Origin: Wohlfahrtiimonas larvae
GTDB taxonomy: Bacteria; Pseudomonadota; Gammaproteobacteria; Cardiobacteriales; Wohlfahrtiimonadaceae
Direction of reading: 5' to 3'
DNA: 64,000 nt
Assembly (NCBI RefSeq): GCF_039543665.1
Contig: NZ_BAABKE010000003.1
Coordinates: 1 to 64,000, forward strand
Under the pieces are notes generated by a model, which had not been told where the DNA came from, made no database searches, and saw only the letters and a program-made list of their open reading frames with translations. This document shows positions 1 through 7,794 of the stretch, piece by piece (position 1 is the stretch's first letter; each line of letters starts with the position of its first letter). Both the position numbers and the translations under genes were made by a program.

Positions 1-120
1 TGGGTTATGAATGATTGTTAAATCCAAATTCCCAACATCATTGGCAAACATGCCAATTTGCTCTAAATCACGTTCAAGTTGTGTGCTTGAATGTGGTAAC
101 AAAGACGGATAATTACTCAT
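1..120 (-). CDS. I: Phage tail protein I (gpI), N-terminal fragment
   Basis: Reading leftward from an ATG at 120 gives an open frame of 40 codons running off the window edge, starting MSNYPSLLPHSSTQLERDL. This resembles the N-terminus of P2 gpI (short opening, LLP, then LER), a baseplate-periphery tail protein. The start overlaps the end of gene J in an ATGAGTAA arrangement typical of translationally coupled P2 tail genes. Position directly after J supports the call; only the first 40 residues are visible. Confidence 0.7.
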   Translation of the reverse strand, partial: MSNYPSLLPHSSTQLERDLEQIGMFANDVGNLDLTIIHNP

Positions 121-985
121 ACCAACCACCATCTTTGATTTCACGTTTTATGATACGAATGGATTCCTTTGCGCCTGTTTGAATATCTGTTTTTGGTGAA
201 ATCACTTCAATATTTTGAACACCTGCAACGCGTGCTGCTTGGTGAATCTGATTCACTGTGAGCATTTCTTTTGGCTTAAAGATGTCTTTTGCTTTTCGCT
301 CTGTTGCATTTAATTCACTTAAATATTCGAGTGATTTTAAAATACGCGCATTCACTTCATCTTTATCTGAGCCCTCAAAATACGTGGCTTTGATGATGAT
401 TTCTGTATCTTTAAAGATTGCTTTTTCAACATGCACGGTGTCACAAAGCGGACGTACTTCTTCAGCACTCAAATGATTCCAAACTTGATCACGCAATTCT
501 TCACTAGCTTCACCAAAGTTGCTGTGACTGAGTAATACTACAGTCACATACCCCTGAATTGGTGTATGTGCTAACACAGTTGCATGCATCACATCACTTG
601 AAACATTCAATGCATGATATTCATAAGCACCGCTTGGGCCCGCACATGTGAATCCTTCGGGCGCAATACTTGCACGATAACGCAATGATTCATCTGATTC
701 GTTTGGCAATCTTTGTGTTACTGAGTTCGCTGCAACTTGATCCAAGTTTTCAGCTGTTGCATATTTCAACAAACATTGTTTTAGCTTCTCATTCACTTCT
801 GATTTCAATAACACAGCTTTATATGCGAAAACCTGTAAAGTTTTATTGATTGGGTCGCTTTCTAATAACAAATCTTCATAACTTGGATTCAGCTTTAAAA
901 ACTCATCTTGTAAGTTTTTCAATTCATTTTCATAATTAATGTCATAGAAAAAGGTTGGCTCAGGCAAACCATTCAAATTAACCAT
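113..985 (-). CDS. J: Phage baseplate assembly protein J
   Basis: About 290 residues, close to P2 gpJ (about 302). It belongs to the baseplate J family, which forms the wedges around the baseplate hub of contractile tails. The opening NLNGLPEPTFF and the region around ENLDQVAANSVTQRLP are typical of the family. An upstream ATG at 1009 is in frame, but the ATG at 985 is preceded at a good distance by a GGAGGG ribosome site inside the end of gene W and aligns better with gpJ proteins, so it is chosen. Gene order W-J-I matches P2. Confidence 0.85.
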   Translation of the reverse strand: MVNLNGLPEPTFFYDINYENELKNLQDEFLKLNPSYEDLLLESDPINKTLQVFAYKAVLLKSEVNEKLKQCLLKYATAENLDQVAANSVTQRLPNESDESLRYRASIAPEGFTCAGPSGAYEYHALNVSSDVMHATVLAHTPIQGYVTVVLLSHSNFGEASEELRDQVWNHLSAEEVRPLCDTVHVEKAIFKDTEIIIKATYFEGSDKDEVNARILKSLEYLSELNATERKAKDIFKPKEMLTVNQIHQAARVAGVQNIEVISPKTDIQTGAKESIRIIKREIKDGGWYE

Positions 986-1361
986 TGATCCCTCCTTTTT
1001 TGATAACATTATTCATTGCTTCAGGATTACTGAATAACTGTTGATTCATTGAAAACATTTCATTCGATTCTTTGATTGTTGCTTCAAGCTCAATGTTCAA
1101 AACACCTTGCATCGTTGTTTCTGTAAAATTGACAAATGTCGCTGTAATGCGTGGTTCCCACACTGCTAATGCGATCACAGTTGCACTCATCATCTGCATC
1201 ATAGTTTCATCATTGCTTGGCTTATCTACTAAATCAGGCAACAGTGAACCATAATCCCGACGCATCACACGTGTACCCAATCGAGTTGTTAAAATATCCA
1301 AAATGGATTGCTGAATATGCTCATTGCGTGTGATGTTTACACCTGTTTCACGGTTCATCAT
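978..1361 (-). CDS. W: Phage baseplate wedge protein W (gp25-like)
   Basis: A 127-residue protein of the gpW/gp25 lysozyme-like family, a structural component of the baseplate wedge and not an enzyme. Characteristic features are the NITRNEHIQQSILDILTTRLG opening (residues about 9-29), the RRDYGS motif and a C-terminal beta-rich part beginning WEPRI. Its start codon overlaps the stop of gene V by the four bases ATGA, indicating coupled translation. Slightly longer than P2 gpW (about 115). Confidence 0.88.
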   Translation of the reverse strand: MMNRETGVNITRNEHIQQSILDILTTRLGTRVMRRDYGSLLPDLVDKPSNDETMMQMMSATVIALAVWEPRITATFVNFTETTMQGVLNIELEATIKESNEMFSMNQQLFSNPEAMNNVIKKGGING

Positions 1362-2080
1362 TGATCAACCCCTCCAGTTGTATCACCTCCTGATTTCACA
1401 TCAGTGTGAGCATGTGAAAGATATGGCACACCATGCAAGATTGGATCTACGTTGTAAGTCATTTCAGCATTCACAATAATTGGAATGTTGATTGTGCCAA
1501 TCACACCATTGCGTACATTACTGCTCATTAATGAATAATTAGCTGACATTGCTTGATATATTGCACTACGAGCAAAGCCTGCATTCATCGAAAAGCCACC
1601 GTTTAAGCTTGTGAACCCTTGTACTGTCAATGTTTTTGTGACAGTTGTATCACCATTTAAGGTGATGATTGGTGCATTCACTTCCGCTTTTTGCGTATTC
1701 ACTGTGACAGCTGCTGTGCTATTGATCGTAAGCGTTCCGCTGTCTGCATTGTGATGAATAAAATCCCCATTTTTTAAATGAATTTTAAAATCAGATTCAG
1801 TCAAATATGGATAATTACTTTCATCAAAAAAGTTAGGAAAGAATCTGCACACATCATCTTCACCGCCAATACTTTTGATTGTGCCTTTCATGCCGATTGC
1901 AGGCGCACACCAAATCCAAGTGTTCCCAACAAACGGGAATGCATACGGCATCCAATCACTATGCACACCTTCATCAATTTCAACACGCACTAAACCAGGT
2001 GCAGTTGCTAGATCAATTGCAACGATCTTGCCCACTTGCACTAAGTTTTGTATTTGTCGATTGATGTCGCTGGGTAACAT
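1358..2080 (-). CDS. V: Phage baseplate spike protein V
   Basis: A 240-residue homologue of P2 gpV, the membrane-piercing spike at the tip of the contractile tail. An N-terminal OB-fold-like region (residues about 15-95) is followed by a repetitive beta-helix with short strand repeats such as LTINSTAAVTVNTQKAEVNA. The C-terminal segment SHAHTDVKSGGDTTGG contains the H-x-H pair and TG-rich tip that binds iron in gpV-type spikes. Lies between S and W as in P2. A middle insertion (FTSLNGGFSMNAG region) makes it a little longer than P2 gpV. Confidence 0.88.
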   Translation of the reverse strand: MLPSDINRQIQNLVQVGKIVAIDLATAPGLVRVEIDEGVHSDWMPYAFPFVGNTWIWCAPAIGMKGTIKSIGGEDDVCRFFPNFFDESNYPYLTESDFKIHLKNGDFIHHNADSGTLTINSTAAVTVNTQKAEVNAPIITLNGDTTVTKTLTVQGFTSLNGGFSMNAGFARSAIYQAMSANYSLMSSNVRNGVIGTINIPIIVNAEMTYNVDPILHGVPYLSHAHTDVKSGGDTTGGVDQ

Positions 2081-2081
2081 A

Positions 2082-2516
2082 TTAAAATCCTAAGTGATCT
2101 GTGATTGTTGTTGCCATTTCGCCAGTATCTTTGTCATTGATGCCAAACAACTGACGCACTGCGTACTTGTGTTTTACTCTGCTATCTTTGTTGATTCTTG
2201 CTGATTCACCACGTTGATGAACCCCTGCAATGTAGCTATCTAATCCATTTTTATAGCGAACTGTCACGCTGTTACTTGTTGCATTGATCTTCATGCGTCT
2301 TAACTGTGAAAGCTTTTTAAACATGCGACCTTTTTTCATTGCATATTTTTGTGGCTTTCGTGCTTTGAATGCATTGCCATCTGGGTCCACATTCTTTTTG
2401 ATTCTTTGGCCTGCATTTTTTCTGATCTGCATCCCCAATTTTTTGGCTAATTTCTTACGTTCAACAGGTGATAATGCTTTGATCAAATCATTTAAAGGCT
2501 CTAAATCAGCACGCAT
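2082..2516 (-). CDS. S: Phage virion morphogenesis / tail completion protein S
   Basis: A basic protein of 144 residues from the ATG at 2516, close to P2 gpS (about 150), required for tail completion. The LSPVERKKLAKKLGMQIRKN segment, the PDG..FKARKP motif and the late G-x-H-Q-R-G segment are typical of the family. The frame is open further upstream to 2561, but the start at 2516 sits inside the last codons of gene R (AATGCG) and matches the usual start position in this family. Confidence 0.82.
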   Translation of the reverse strand: MRADLEPLNDLIKALSPVERKKLAKKLGMQIRKNAGQRIKKNVDPDGNAFKARKPQKYAMKKGRMFKKLSQLRRMKINATSNSVTVRYKNGLDSYIAGVHQRGESARINKDSRVKHKYAVRQLFGINDKDTGEMATTITDHLGF

Positions 2517-2862
2517 TAGTGACAAGCTCCCCATCAATTTCTTTGACTGATACGTTCTCAACTAATTGCAATTCAATCGTAATGAATGCATCTGTTTCAC
2601 GTTCTAATGCAGTTTCAAAACTCATGAATTGATCACCGCCTGTTCTGCTTTCGTTTTCACTCATCCATTTGCCAACGGCTGCAAACAATAACAATGCATC
2701 ACCTGAAAAATCATTGATGTAGATATTGGCGCGATAGCTCAAACAATAATCCAATGCTTTGGCATTGCTTTTCGTCATCTTGCCTTCATCTGTGAATACA
2801 TCGAATTGCGACTTTTTCACATATTTTTCTAGCATTTGTGTGAGTGAAGTGAGCTTTTTCAT
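2506..2862 (-). CDS. R: Phage tail completion protein R
   Basis: About 118 residues from the ATG at 2862, which follows the stop of the preceding gene by one base. Similar in layout to P2 gpR: an N-terminal helix (LTSLTQMLEKYVKK), then a conserved core with the pattern DFSGDALLLFAAVGKWM and a C-terminal strand ending ENVSVKEIDGELV. P2 gpR acts with S in tail completion. The R-S pair overlaps by 11 bases. The extra upstream codons to 2916 are less likely because they run back into the previous gene. Confidence 0.75.
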   Translation of the reverse strand: MKKLTSLTQMLEKYVKKSQFDVFTDEGKMTKSNAKALDYCLSYRANIYINDFSGDALLLFAAVGKWMSENESRTGGDQFMSFETALERETDAFITIELQLVENVSVKEIDGELVTNAC

Positions 2863-2863
2863 G

Positions 2864-3226
2864 TCATTTTTCCAATGCTTTGATCTGTGCTTCGTGTTTA
2901 TGCAACAACTGATCATGATTTTTCAGAATCATATTTGACTGTGATAAATCTTTATCAAACTCGTTTTGTCGTGTTGCAAATGCATCAGCACGACTTTCTA
3001 ATTTCATTAATTTCAAATCATTTAGCTCAGTTTTTACGCTGAATGATTCAATTTTTAAGTTAGTTTGGTTTTGAACATCAATAATACTGTCCATTTTTGT
3101 ATTGTTTGACATGACATACATCGTGCCAATCGTAATACCAATGCCAAAGAACGAGCCCAAAATTGATAACAATGATTTGTTCACTTCTCGGATTGTTACC
3201 ACTTGTTGATTACTTTCTACTGCCAT
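2864..3226 (-). CDS. Prophage membrane-anchored coiled-coil protein, unknown
   Basis: A 120-residue protein lying between the lysis genes and tail gene R. Residues about 18-40 (SLLSILGSFFGIGITIGTMY) form a single membrane segment and residues about 50-118 a long charged coiled coil ending HKHEAQIKALEK. It overlaps the preceding lipoprotein gene by 17 bases. The topology (inner-membrane anchor, coiled-coil periplasmic part) would suit a spanin, but two better spanin candidates lie next to it. Function unrecognised; a role in lysis or superinfection exclusion is inference from position only. Confidence 0.6.
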   Translation of the reverse strand: MAVESNQQVVTIREVNKSLLSILGSFFGIGITIGTMYVMSNNTKMDSIIDVQNQTNLKIESFSVKTELNDLKLMKLESRADAFATRQNEFDKDLSQSNMILKNHDQLLHKHEAQIKALEK

Positions 3227-3467
3227 TGGTTCCGCCTTGTTTACAAAAATGTGTGTATAAATCCATGTACTTTTCTAACTGTTCTTTTGTTGCTTCTGTG
3301 TCTTTGTATGACCCATGAATTGGGTCAAATATCAGACACATGCCATCGTTGTTAATCTCGTAAATAACCTTTTGCGCGCATCCGTTTGTCACGATCATCA
3401 GCATTGCGATCAGCATTACGATTTTTAATTTGTTGAGCTGTTTGAGCATTTTTGATAATTGCATCAT
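3210..3467 (-). CDS. Outer-membrane spanin-like lipoprotein (Rz1/LysC-like)
   Basis: An 85-residue frame with a basic start, a hydrophobic stretch (IVMLIAMLMIV) and a lipobox-like TNGC ending at about residue 30, so the mature protein would be a small lipoprotein of about 55 residues. It overlaps the i-spanin-like gene out of frame by 116 bases, the arrangement known for Rz/Rz1 and lysB/lysC. Unlike many o-spanins it is not proline-rich. The exact start among several Met codons (residues 1, 2, 7, 18) is uncertain. Confidence 0.55.
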   Translation of the reverse strand: MMQLSKMLKQLNKLKIVMLIAMLMIVTNGCAQKVIYEINNDGMCLIFDPIHGSYKDTEATKEQLEKYMDLYTHFCKQGGTNGSRK

Positions 3468-3588
3468 TCACCCCTGCTTTATGAATTGCTTGATCCAGTT
3501 CTTGATTGGTCTTTTGCAGCTTCCGATTGAGATACAGGACGCTTAACAACAAAATCGAAATCACGCTCAATATCATCGTTATGTTCAT
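3352..3588 (-). CDS. Inner-membrane spanin-like protein (Rz/LysB-like)
   Basis: A 78-residue protein with one N-terminal membrane helix (residues about 4-20, ITMILSVISILLLSVLYL) followed by a charged helical region with many Asn, Asp and Arg residues. This is the topology of an i-spanin. Its first 110 bases overlap the end of the holin-like gene and its last 116 bases overlap the lipoprotein gene, both out of frame. The call rests on topology and nested arrangement, not on a recognised sequence family. Confidence 0.55.
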   Translation of the reverse strand: MNITMILSVISILLLSVLYLNRKLQKTNQELDQAIHKAGVNDAIIKNAQTAQQIKNRNADRNADDRDKRMRAKGYLRD

Positions 3589-3799
3589 AGTTTTGTTTCC
3601 TTGAATTTGTTAATTCATCACGCTTTTGCATTGTAGAAACAATGCCTTTTGACACTTTCAAGCCTGCAAATGCCAAACAGTAAATCCAATAAATTTCGCC
3701 CAATGCGGTTGGATCACGAAATGCAATCACTAATAAAACGATTGTGGCCACAACAAATGCACCCAAACTGATCAGCTTTGTATCGTCAATTTTTTCCAT
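3479..3799 (-). CDS. Holin-like phage membrane protein
   Basis: A 106-residue protein with two hydrophobic segments (residues about 9-27 and 35-52) and a long charged C-terminal tail, the layout of a small holin. It sits directly after the endolysin gene (7-base gap), whereas in P2 the holin Y precedes the endolysin K, so the lysis order is inverted. The C-terminal third overlaps the i-spanin-like gene. Holin assignment is by size, topology and position. Confidence 0.6.
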   Translation of the reverse strand: MEKIDDTKLISLGAFVVATIVLLVIAFRDPTALGEIYWIYCLAFAGLKVSKGIVSTMQKRDELTNSRKQNYEHNDDIERDFDFVVKRPVSQSEAAKDQSRTGSSNS

Positions 3800-3806
3800 G
3801 ATTCAC

Positions 3807-4322
3807 CTATTTCAATAAATGTTCTGATGAAGCATCAGATTTAGGTAAAGCAAAATCAGGTTTAAAACCAACTGGCATCACATAACCAATGAACTTTTCA
3901 ATTGGAAACTTAGCAATTGATACTGCGCTACCTTGATTGCCACCTAATAAAATTAGGTGTTTACCATCTTGAGTTTTACCTATCACAAAACCAACATGAC
4001 CACCGCCTTGACGCTCCATAACAGCCAAACACCCATAAGCAGGCGCTTCTAATGTTTGACCAAATGACCAATGCAACCAATACTGTGAGCTGTCTTTAGT
4101 GCGCTTCTTATAAATAGATGCTTCTGAATTAGTGTTGATCCCAACTGATTCCAATGCGGCACCAACAAATGCAGAACACCAAGGCACACGTTCATTTTTG
4201 ATACCGCCCATTTTGAATATTTTCCAATATTCAATAATTCGAGGATTACCTGCACCAATTCCAGTACGACGTACTCCAATTTCATTATTAGCCCAATTGA
4301 GCCATGGATAAGTTGCTGTCAT
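3807..4322 (-). CDS. Phage endolysin, CHAP/NlpC-P60-like (TIGR02594 type)
   Basis: A 171-residue peptidoglycan hydrolase expected to cut the cell wall at the end of phage growth. It opens PWLNWANNEIGVRR and has VPWCSAFVGAALES, with Cys49 as likely nucleophile, His109 in GGGHVGFV and Asn129 in LLGGNQGS, matching the Cys-His-Asn triad of the TIGR02594 family. No signal peptide is visible, so release would depend on the holin. It replaces the unrelated lysozyme gpK found at this place in P2. Confidence 0.85.
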   Translation of the reverse strand: MTATYPWLNWANNEIGVRRTGIGAGNPRIIEYWKIFKMGGIKNERVPWCSAFVGAALESVGINTNSEASIYKKRTKDSSQYWLHWSFGQTLEAPAYGCLAVMERQGGGHVGFVIGKTQDGKHLILLGGNQGSAVSIAKFPIEKFIGYVMPVGFKPDFALPKSDASSEHLLK

Positions 4323-4329
4323 ATCAATC

Positions 4330-4530
4330 CTATAATGCTATTGATTGCTTCACTGGCTCTTTGTACTCAGGCACATAAACAATCGTGTGATTCGGTAAAA
4401 TGGCAGGCAATGTTGCCAAATGTCTATTTTCCTTCATCATCACAACTTCATCGAATTGTGAAGTTGGAATGCTCGCAGCGTACAAAACTGCATCGATGGT
4501 TTGTTGACCGTTGGCGATGATCTTTCTCAT
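4330..4530 (-). CDS. X: Phage tail protein X (LysM-like)
   Basis: A 66-residue protein equal in length to P2 gpX (about 67). It has a LysM-like pattern: a short opening strand, the segment TIDAVLYAASIPTSQFDEVV, then LPAILPNHTIVYVPE, where a Pro-x-G-type turn precedes the last strand. P2 gpX is an essential tail protein. Its ATG overlaps the stop of gene L by four bases (ATGA), and the order L-X is that of P2. Confidence 0.85.
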   Translation of the reverse strand: MRKIIANGQQTIDAVLYAASIPTSQFDEVVMMKENRHLATLPAILPNHTIVYVPEYKEPVKQSIAL

Positions 4531-4985
4531 ACCAACACCGCAAACACATCAGATTCATCATAAAAAGTGCGTACAGCGTTCCATCGCTCACGGCGTAATT
4601 CATCTAATTCGGGATTCATTAAACTTGCACGATCTTCGCCTGCCTTACGACTGAGATCCATATCCCTAAAATCTTCCAATAGCTTTGCCTTGGCTTCGCT
4701 GAACACTGCACGCTCAAAATTAAAAACATAACGGCTTCGCCCTGCTAACTCTTCATTGGGTACTTGTTCAAGCTCTGCATATTCAGCATGTTTAGCTTTA
4801 AAGTTTTTGAGCTCAGAAATAACCAGATCTAATGCAGATAACAAAGCCATTTCAGCTTGAGCATTTTCAACAGAATCCAAAATACGCATGGATTGACGAA
4901 ACTTCTGAACATTAATGCCAGGCCAAAAGCCTGATCTTGGTATCAAAAACTCATTATTTTTACTGTTTTGCCCCACAAAACCCAT
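4527..4985 (-). CDS. L: Phage head completion/stabilisation protein L
   Basis: A 152-residue homologue of P2 gpL (about 169), which seals the filled capsid at the portal vertex. It starts after a clear GGAGAA ribosome site. Recognisable parts are the FWPGINVQKFRQSMRI segment near residue 20, a helical middle, and YVFNFERAVFSEAKAKLLE toward the C-terminus. Separated from gene M by about 93 bases that are noticeably richer in G and C than the surrounding phage DNA. Confidence 0.8.
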   Translation of the reverse strand: MGFVGQNSKNNEFLIPRSGFWPGINVQKFRQSMRILDSVENAQAEMALLSALDLVISELKNFKAKHAEYAELEQVPNEELAGRSRYVFNFERAVFSEAKAKLLEDFRDMDLSRKAGEDRASLMNPELDELRRERWNAVRTFYDESDVFAVLV

Positions 4986-5078
4986 GATAATTCTCCAATG
5001 ACGGGGCTATATGCTGATACTTCGCGTGTCATATACATGATCAGCTTCTCAACATACGCCCCCGCGTGGTGACGCTCG

Positions 5079-5744
5079 TTATTCAACTACTTCAGGTTGA
5101 CTTTGTTCTTCTTGTTTCTTCAATGCTGCTTCTAGCTTGTTGGCTCGTGTTTTAATCCCAACATCAGGATCCAATTCCAAAGCACGCTGCCACACAGCCA
5201 ATGCAAACTGTGGATTACTTTCTTCTGAAAGCTCACCAATGGCACGATTCAATTTGGCACGAATGGCATCCAACATATCTGCATCAGCCATTAATTCATT
5301 TAAAGTAATTAAATGATCCAAAGTGATGTCTGCTTTATTATTCAAAGCACGATTCACAATTTGCTCTGTGATTGCCCCTGCTTTGTTGGTTTTAAATATG
5401 GGCGGTAACTCATAATTATTTTCCATCAAATACGTTGCTATGCGTAAAGCCAACTCAATCTCACCTGCATCTACTGCCCAGATGAACATTTCCGATGTGA
5501 TCTTATCTTCAGGTGCATCTTGGTTATCCAAAATGCCTTCCACCCAAGGACGATAATCATCCAAATGCTCTGCTTTAAAGCGTTCTTTCTCTTCAAAGCT
5601 AAGGATTGCACGCAAACTTGATAAATCTTGCTTTAAACGTGTGAGCAAATTTAAATGCGCAGGATTAGCACTAGTTGGTAAATCACCATGCTCATCCAGT
5701 TTGGCTGCTAACTTTCGGGCTTTTTCTCGTTTAAACAAAAACAT
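5079..5744 (-). CDS. M: Phage terminase small subunit M
   Basis: A 221-residue protein related to P2 gpM (about 247), the endonuclease-associated small terminase subunit. It contains HLNLLTRLKQDLSSLRAI near the N-terminus, and HLDDYRPWVEGILDNQ and TSEMFIWAVDAGEIELALRIA in the middle, the latter being the most typical stretch of this family. The C-terminal 60 residues have a short tetratricopeptide-like pattern (PQFALAVWQRALELDPDVG), also usual for gpM. Preceded by gene N with a 9-base gap. Confidence 0.85.
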   Translation of the reverse strand: MFLFKREKARKLAAKLDEHGDLPTSANPAHLNLLTRLKQDLSSLRAILSFEEKERFKAEHLDDYRPWVEGILDNQDAPEDKITSEMFIWAVDAGEIELALRIATYLMENNYELPPIFKTNKAGAITEQIVNRALNNKADITLDHLITLNELMADADMLDAIRAKLNRAIGELSEESNPQFALAVWQRALELDPDVGIKTRANKLEAALKKQEEQSQPEVVE

Positions 5745-5753
5745 AGATTACTC

Positions 5754-6782
5754 CTACTCTTTTGCAGCATCTTCTAACGTGATATTTTCAATCAACACCG
5801 CTTGCTCATAGTTATGCAATGCATAGAACTCATTTTGCTGATTGTAGTTTTCATATCGATCACGCTTAGAATTCATCTCATAAGATGAACGCACAGAACC
5901 TTTCTGCACACGAATTGCTAAGTTCTTTGGACGTGTAACAAAGATCGTGCCATCTGGGAAAAAATCAGGTGCTTGAGCAATCAAACCATTGATAATGTAA
6001 TAAGCATCTTGCGTGATTTTTTGTGCCGTTTCAGTGTTTGTGGTTTTCTCCAACAATTTCATTTGTCGGCCCACCAACAAGTCGCTTGAAATATAAACTT
6101 TCAAACCTTTTTGGTACTGCTTCGGAATCAAACTTAATGCTTGAACAACCACTTGATCTAAGTTTTCCATCAATTGGCCTTTACCAACTTTGATGGCTGC
6201 ACCTTCCAATTCAGTGATCACATGCTCAGGTGCATGGTCACGCATACGCTGCAACCATCCGATGTTCACATCTTCGCCCAATGGATACGTTTTTTTATCC
6301 GTATTTTCAGCAACCTTCACACCATTCCATGCAATGCGCTCTACATCTTCACGCTTACTTTCTAAGCGTCGATCTTGTAAACGTTTTTGGAATTGTTCTT
6401 TAGAGCGTGCAAAGGAGTTCAATTCACCAAATGTAAAATGCGTATCGTGATTCGTGGTAACTGCTGTATAAACAATGCCATTTGGCTTACCTAATCCGCT
6501 TGTTTCACGCTCTTTAGTTTCTGTATTAGTACGTCCTGATACTAATTGTGATGGACCAAAGCCCAAATCATTCACAACCATATCCGTACAAACATCAATA
6601 TCAACTTCGCTCAAAATGCCTTCAGATGCGACTTTATTCACCCAAACATATTCAGTTTGTGGATTAATTGTGAATTTTTGGCCACTTTCAATCGTTGATT
6701 TATCTACGCCATTCAATGCAGCTTGTCGCTCTGTATAACCTTCCAAGCATTCCAATGTTTCTTTTAATAAAACTTCACTCAT
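5754..6782 (-). CDS. N: Phage major capsid protein N
   Basis: A 342-residue P2-type major capsid protein (P2 gpN about 357), HK97-like fold. Typical stretches include GLGKPNGIVYTAVTTNHDTH, the IAWNGVKVAENTDK segment (family pattern GWNG..AA.TD) and the C-terminal ENYNQQNEFYALHNYEQAVL (family pattern YVVEDY..A.iE). In P2 the N-terminus is removed by the gpO protease. Ten bases separate it from gene O upstream. Confidence 0.9.
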   Translation of the reverse strand: MSEVLLKETLECLEGYTERQAALNGVDKSTIESGQKFTINPQTEYVWVNKVASEGILSEVDIDVCTDMVVNDLGFGPSQLVSGRTNTETKERETSGLGKPNGIVYTAVTTNHDTHFTFGELNSFARSKEQFQKRLQDRRLESKREDVERIAWNGVKVAENTDKKTYPLGEDVNIGWLQRMRDHAPEHVITELEGAAIKVGKGQLMENLDQVVVQALSLIPKQYQKGLKVYISSDLLVGRQMKLLEKTTNTETAQKITQDAYYIINGLIAQAPDFFPDGTIFVTRPKNLAIRVQKGSVRSSYEMNSKRDRYENYNQQNEFYALHNYEQAVLIENITLEDAAKE

Positions 6783-6792
6783 AATTTTGTCC

Positions 6793-7638
6793 TTAACAAT
6801 CTGCTAAATATTCATTTTTTTCGCCATCACCTGCCACAAATTCATTGTGATTTTCAGGCGCAGCCGTATTTTTGAGCGTTTCAAATTCTGTTTTCAGTGC
6901 ATTGAAAGCATCGGATAATGTTTTGTTTTCTTGTGTGAGCTTTGCGATCACCTTATCTTGCTTTTCAGCAAATTGATTGAGCACGCTTTCTAAATCAGCA
7001 ATATTAAAATGATGATCTTCTGATTTTGGTTGGCTCATTGGTTGTGGCTCTGCTTGTTCTTTTTGCGCAGCAAATAAACCTGCAAACATATTTTTGAAGA
7101 AACCTTTTTCATTAACCTCAAAAACAGCAGCGCCTGTTTGATCGTTCTCTTCTGCAAAGTCAATGCCAATAAACTCCAAAGCTGTTGAAAAATTACTTTC
7201 CTTATTTTGGCGTGCATGAAGATTAAATTTCATCGCTTCCGTGCCTAACGAAGCAGGTGAATCTGTTGCGCCTAAACCACCTAAGTAGGCTTGACCTGTT
7301 TCAGCAAAGTTAGGATAAATTTCTACAGAAAAAGCCTTTTTCTGTGAGTTTTCAAACATTGTGACAAAATCCTCAGTCACTTCTAATTCAGCATACAATG
7401 CACGCTCTGTTTGGCCATTGATCTTATAATCTTCTGCCTTCACTGCTAGTACTGTGCCTAAGCTTTTAAATGCACCATCGGCCATCACACCACGATAATG
7501 CTCTAGCCAAATATTGGCGGTATATTTAGCAGGATCATACGATGCTGCCATTTGGTTAATCTGTTCTTTGGTAATCTCACGACCATCCACTGTTTTACCG
7601 CTAACAGCAATGCGTGTGAATTTCGTTTTTTTATTCAT
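6793..7638 (-). CDS. O: Phage capsid scaffolding protein and protease O
   Basis: A 281-residue homologue of P2 gpO (about 284), a bifunctional internal scaffold and serine protease that processes capsid, portal and itself. Asp18, His47 (in WLEHYRG) and Ser104 (in KKAFSVEIYP) correspond to the Asp19-His48-Ser107 triad described for P2. The C-terminal half is a long charged helix (about residues 190-265) that acts as scaffold. First gene of the leftward capsid-tail transcription unit; its start faces gene P across a 156-base divergent region. Confidence 0.9.
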   Translation of the reverse strand: MNKKTKFTRIAVSGKTVDGREITKEQINQMAASYDPAKYTANIWLEHYRGVMADGAFKSLGTVLAVKAEDYKINGQTERALYAELEVTEDFVTMFENSQKKAFSVEIYPNFAETGQAYLGGLGATDSPASLGTEAMKFNLHARQNKESNFSTALEFIGIDFAEENDQTGAAVFEVNEKGFFKNMFAGLFAAQKEQAEPQPMSQPKSEDHHFNIADLESVLNQFAEKQDKVIAKLTQENKTLSDAFNALKTEFETLKNTAAPENHNEFVAGDGEKNEYLADC

Positions 7639-7727
7639 GAGTAAAATCCCATTTCGTGAAAATATTGCGTATCAATAAAAGTGGATTCAATTTTTACGTG
7701 ATTCCGATCAGAACGCACGTCATTACG

Positions 7728-7750
7728 GTTTGCGATGCGCCATCGCAAAC
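7728..7750. promoter_or_regulatory. Perfect 10-bp inverted repeat in the O-P divergent region
   Basis: GTTTGCGATG and CATCGCAAAC are perfect inverted repeats with a 3-base spacer (CGC). The element lies upstream of the preferred start of terminase P (7795) and downstream of the likely P promoter zone. It could be a regulator site or an RNA hairpin in the P transcript. No match to the known P2 Ogr late-promoter pattern was seen. Confidence 0.5.
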
Positions 7751-7794
7751 TGAAACGAGATTATTTTTTTGACATAACCATAGAGAATGGGCAC

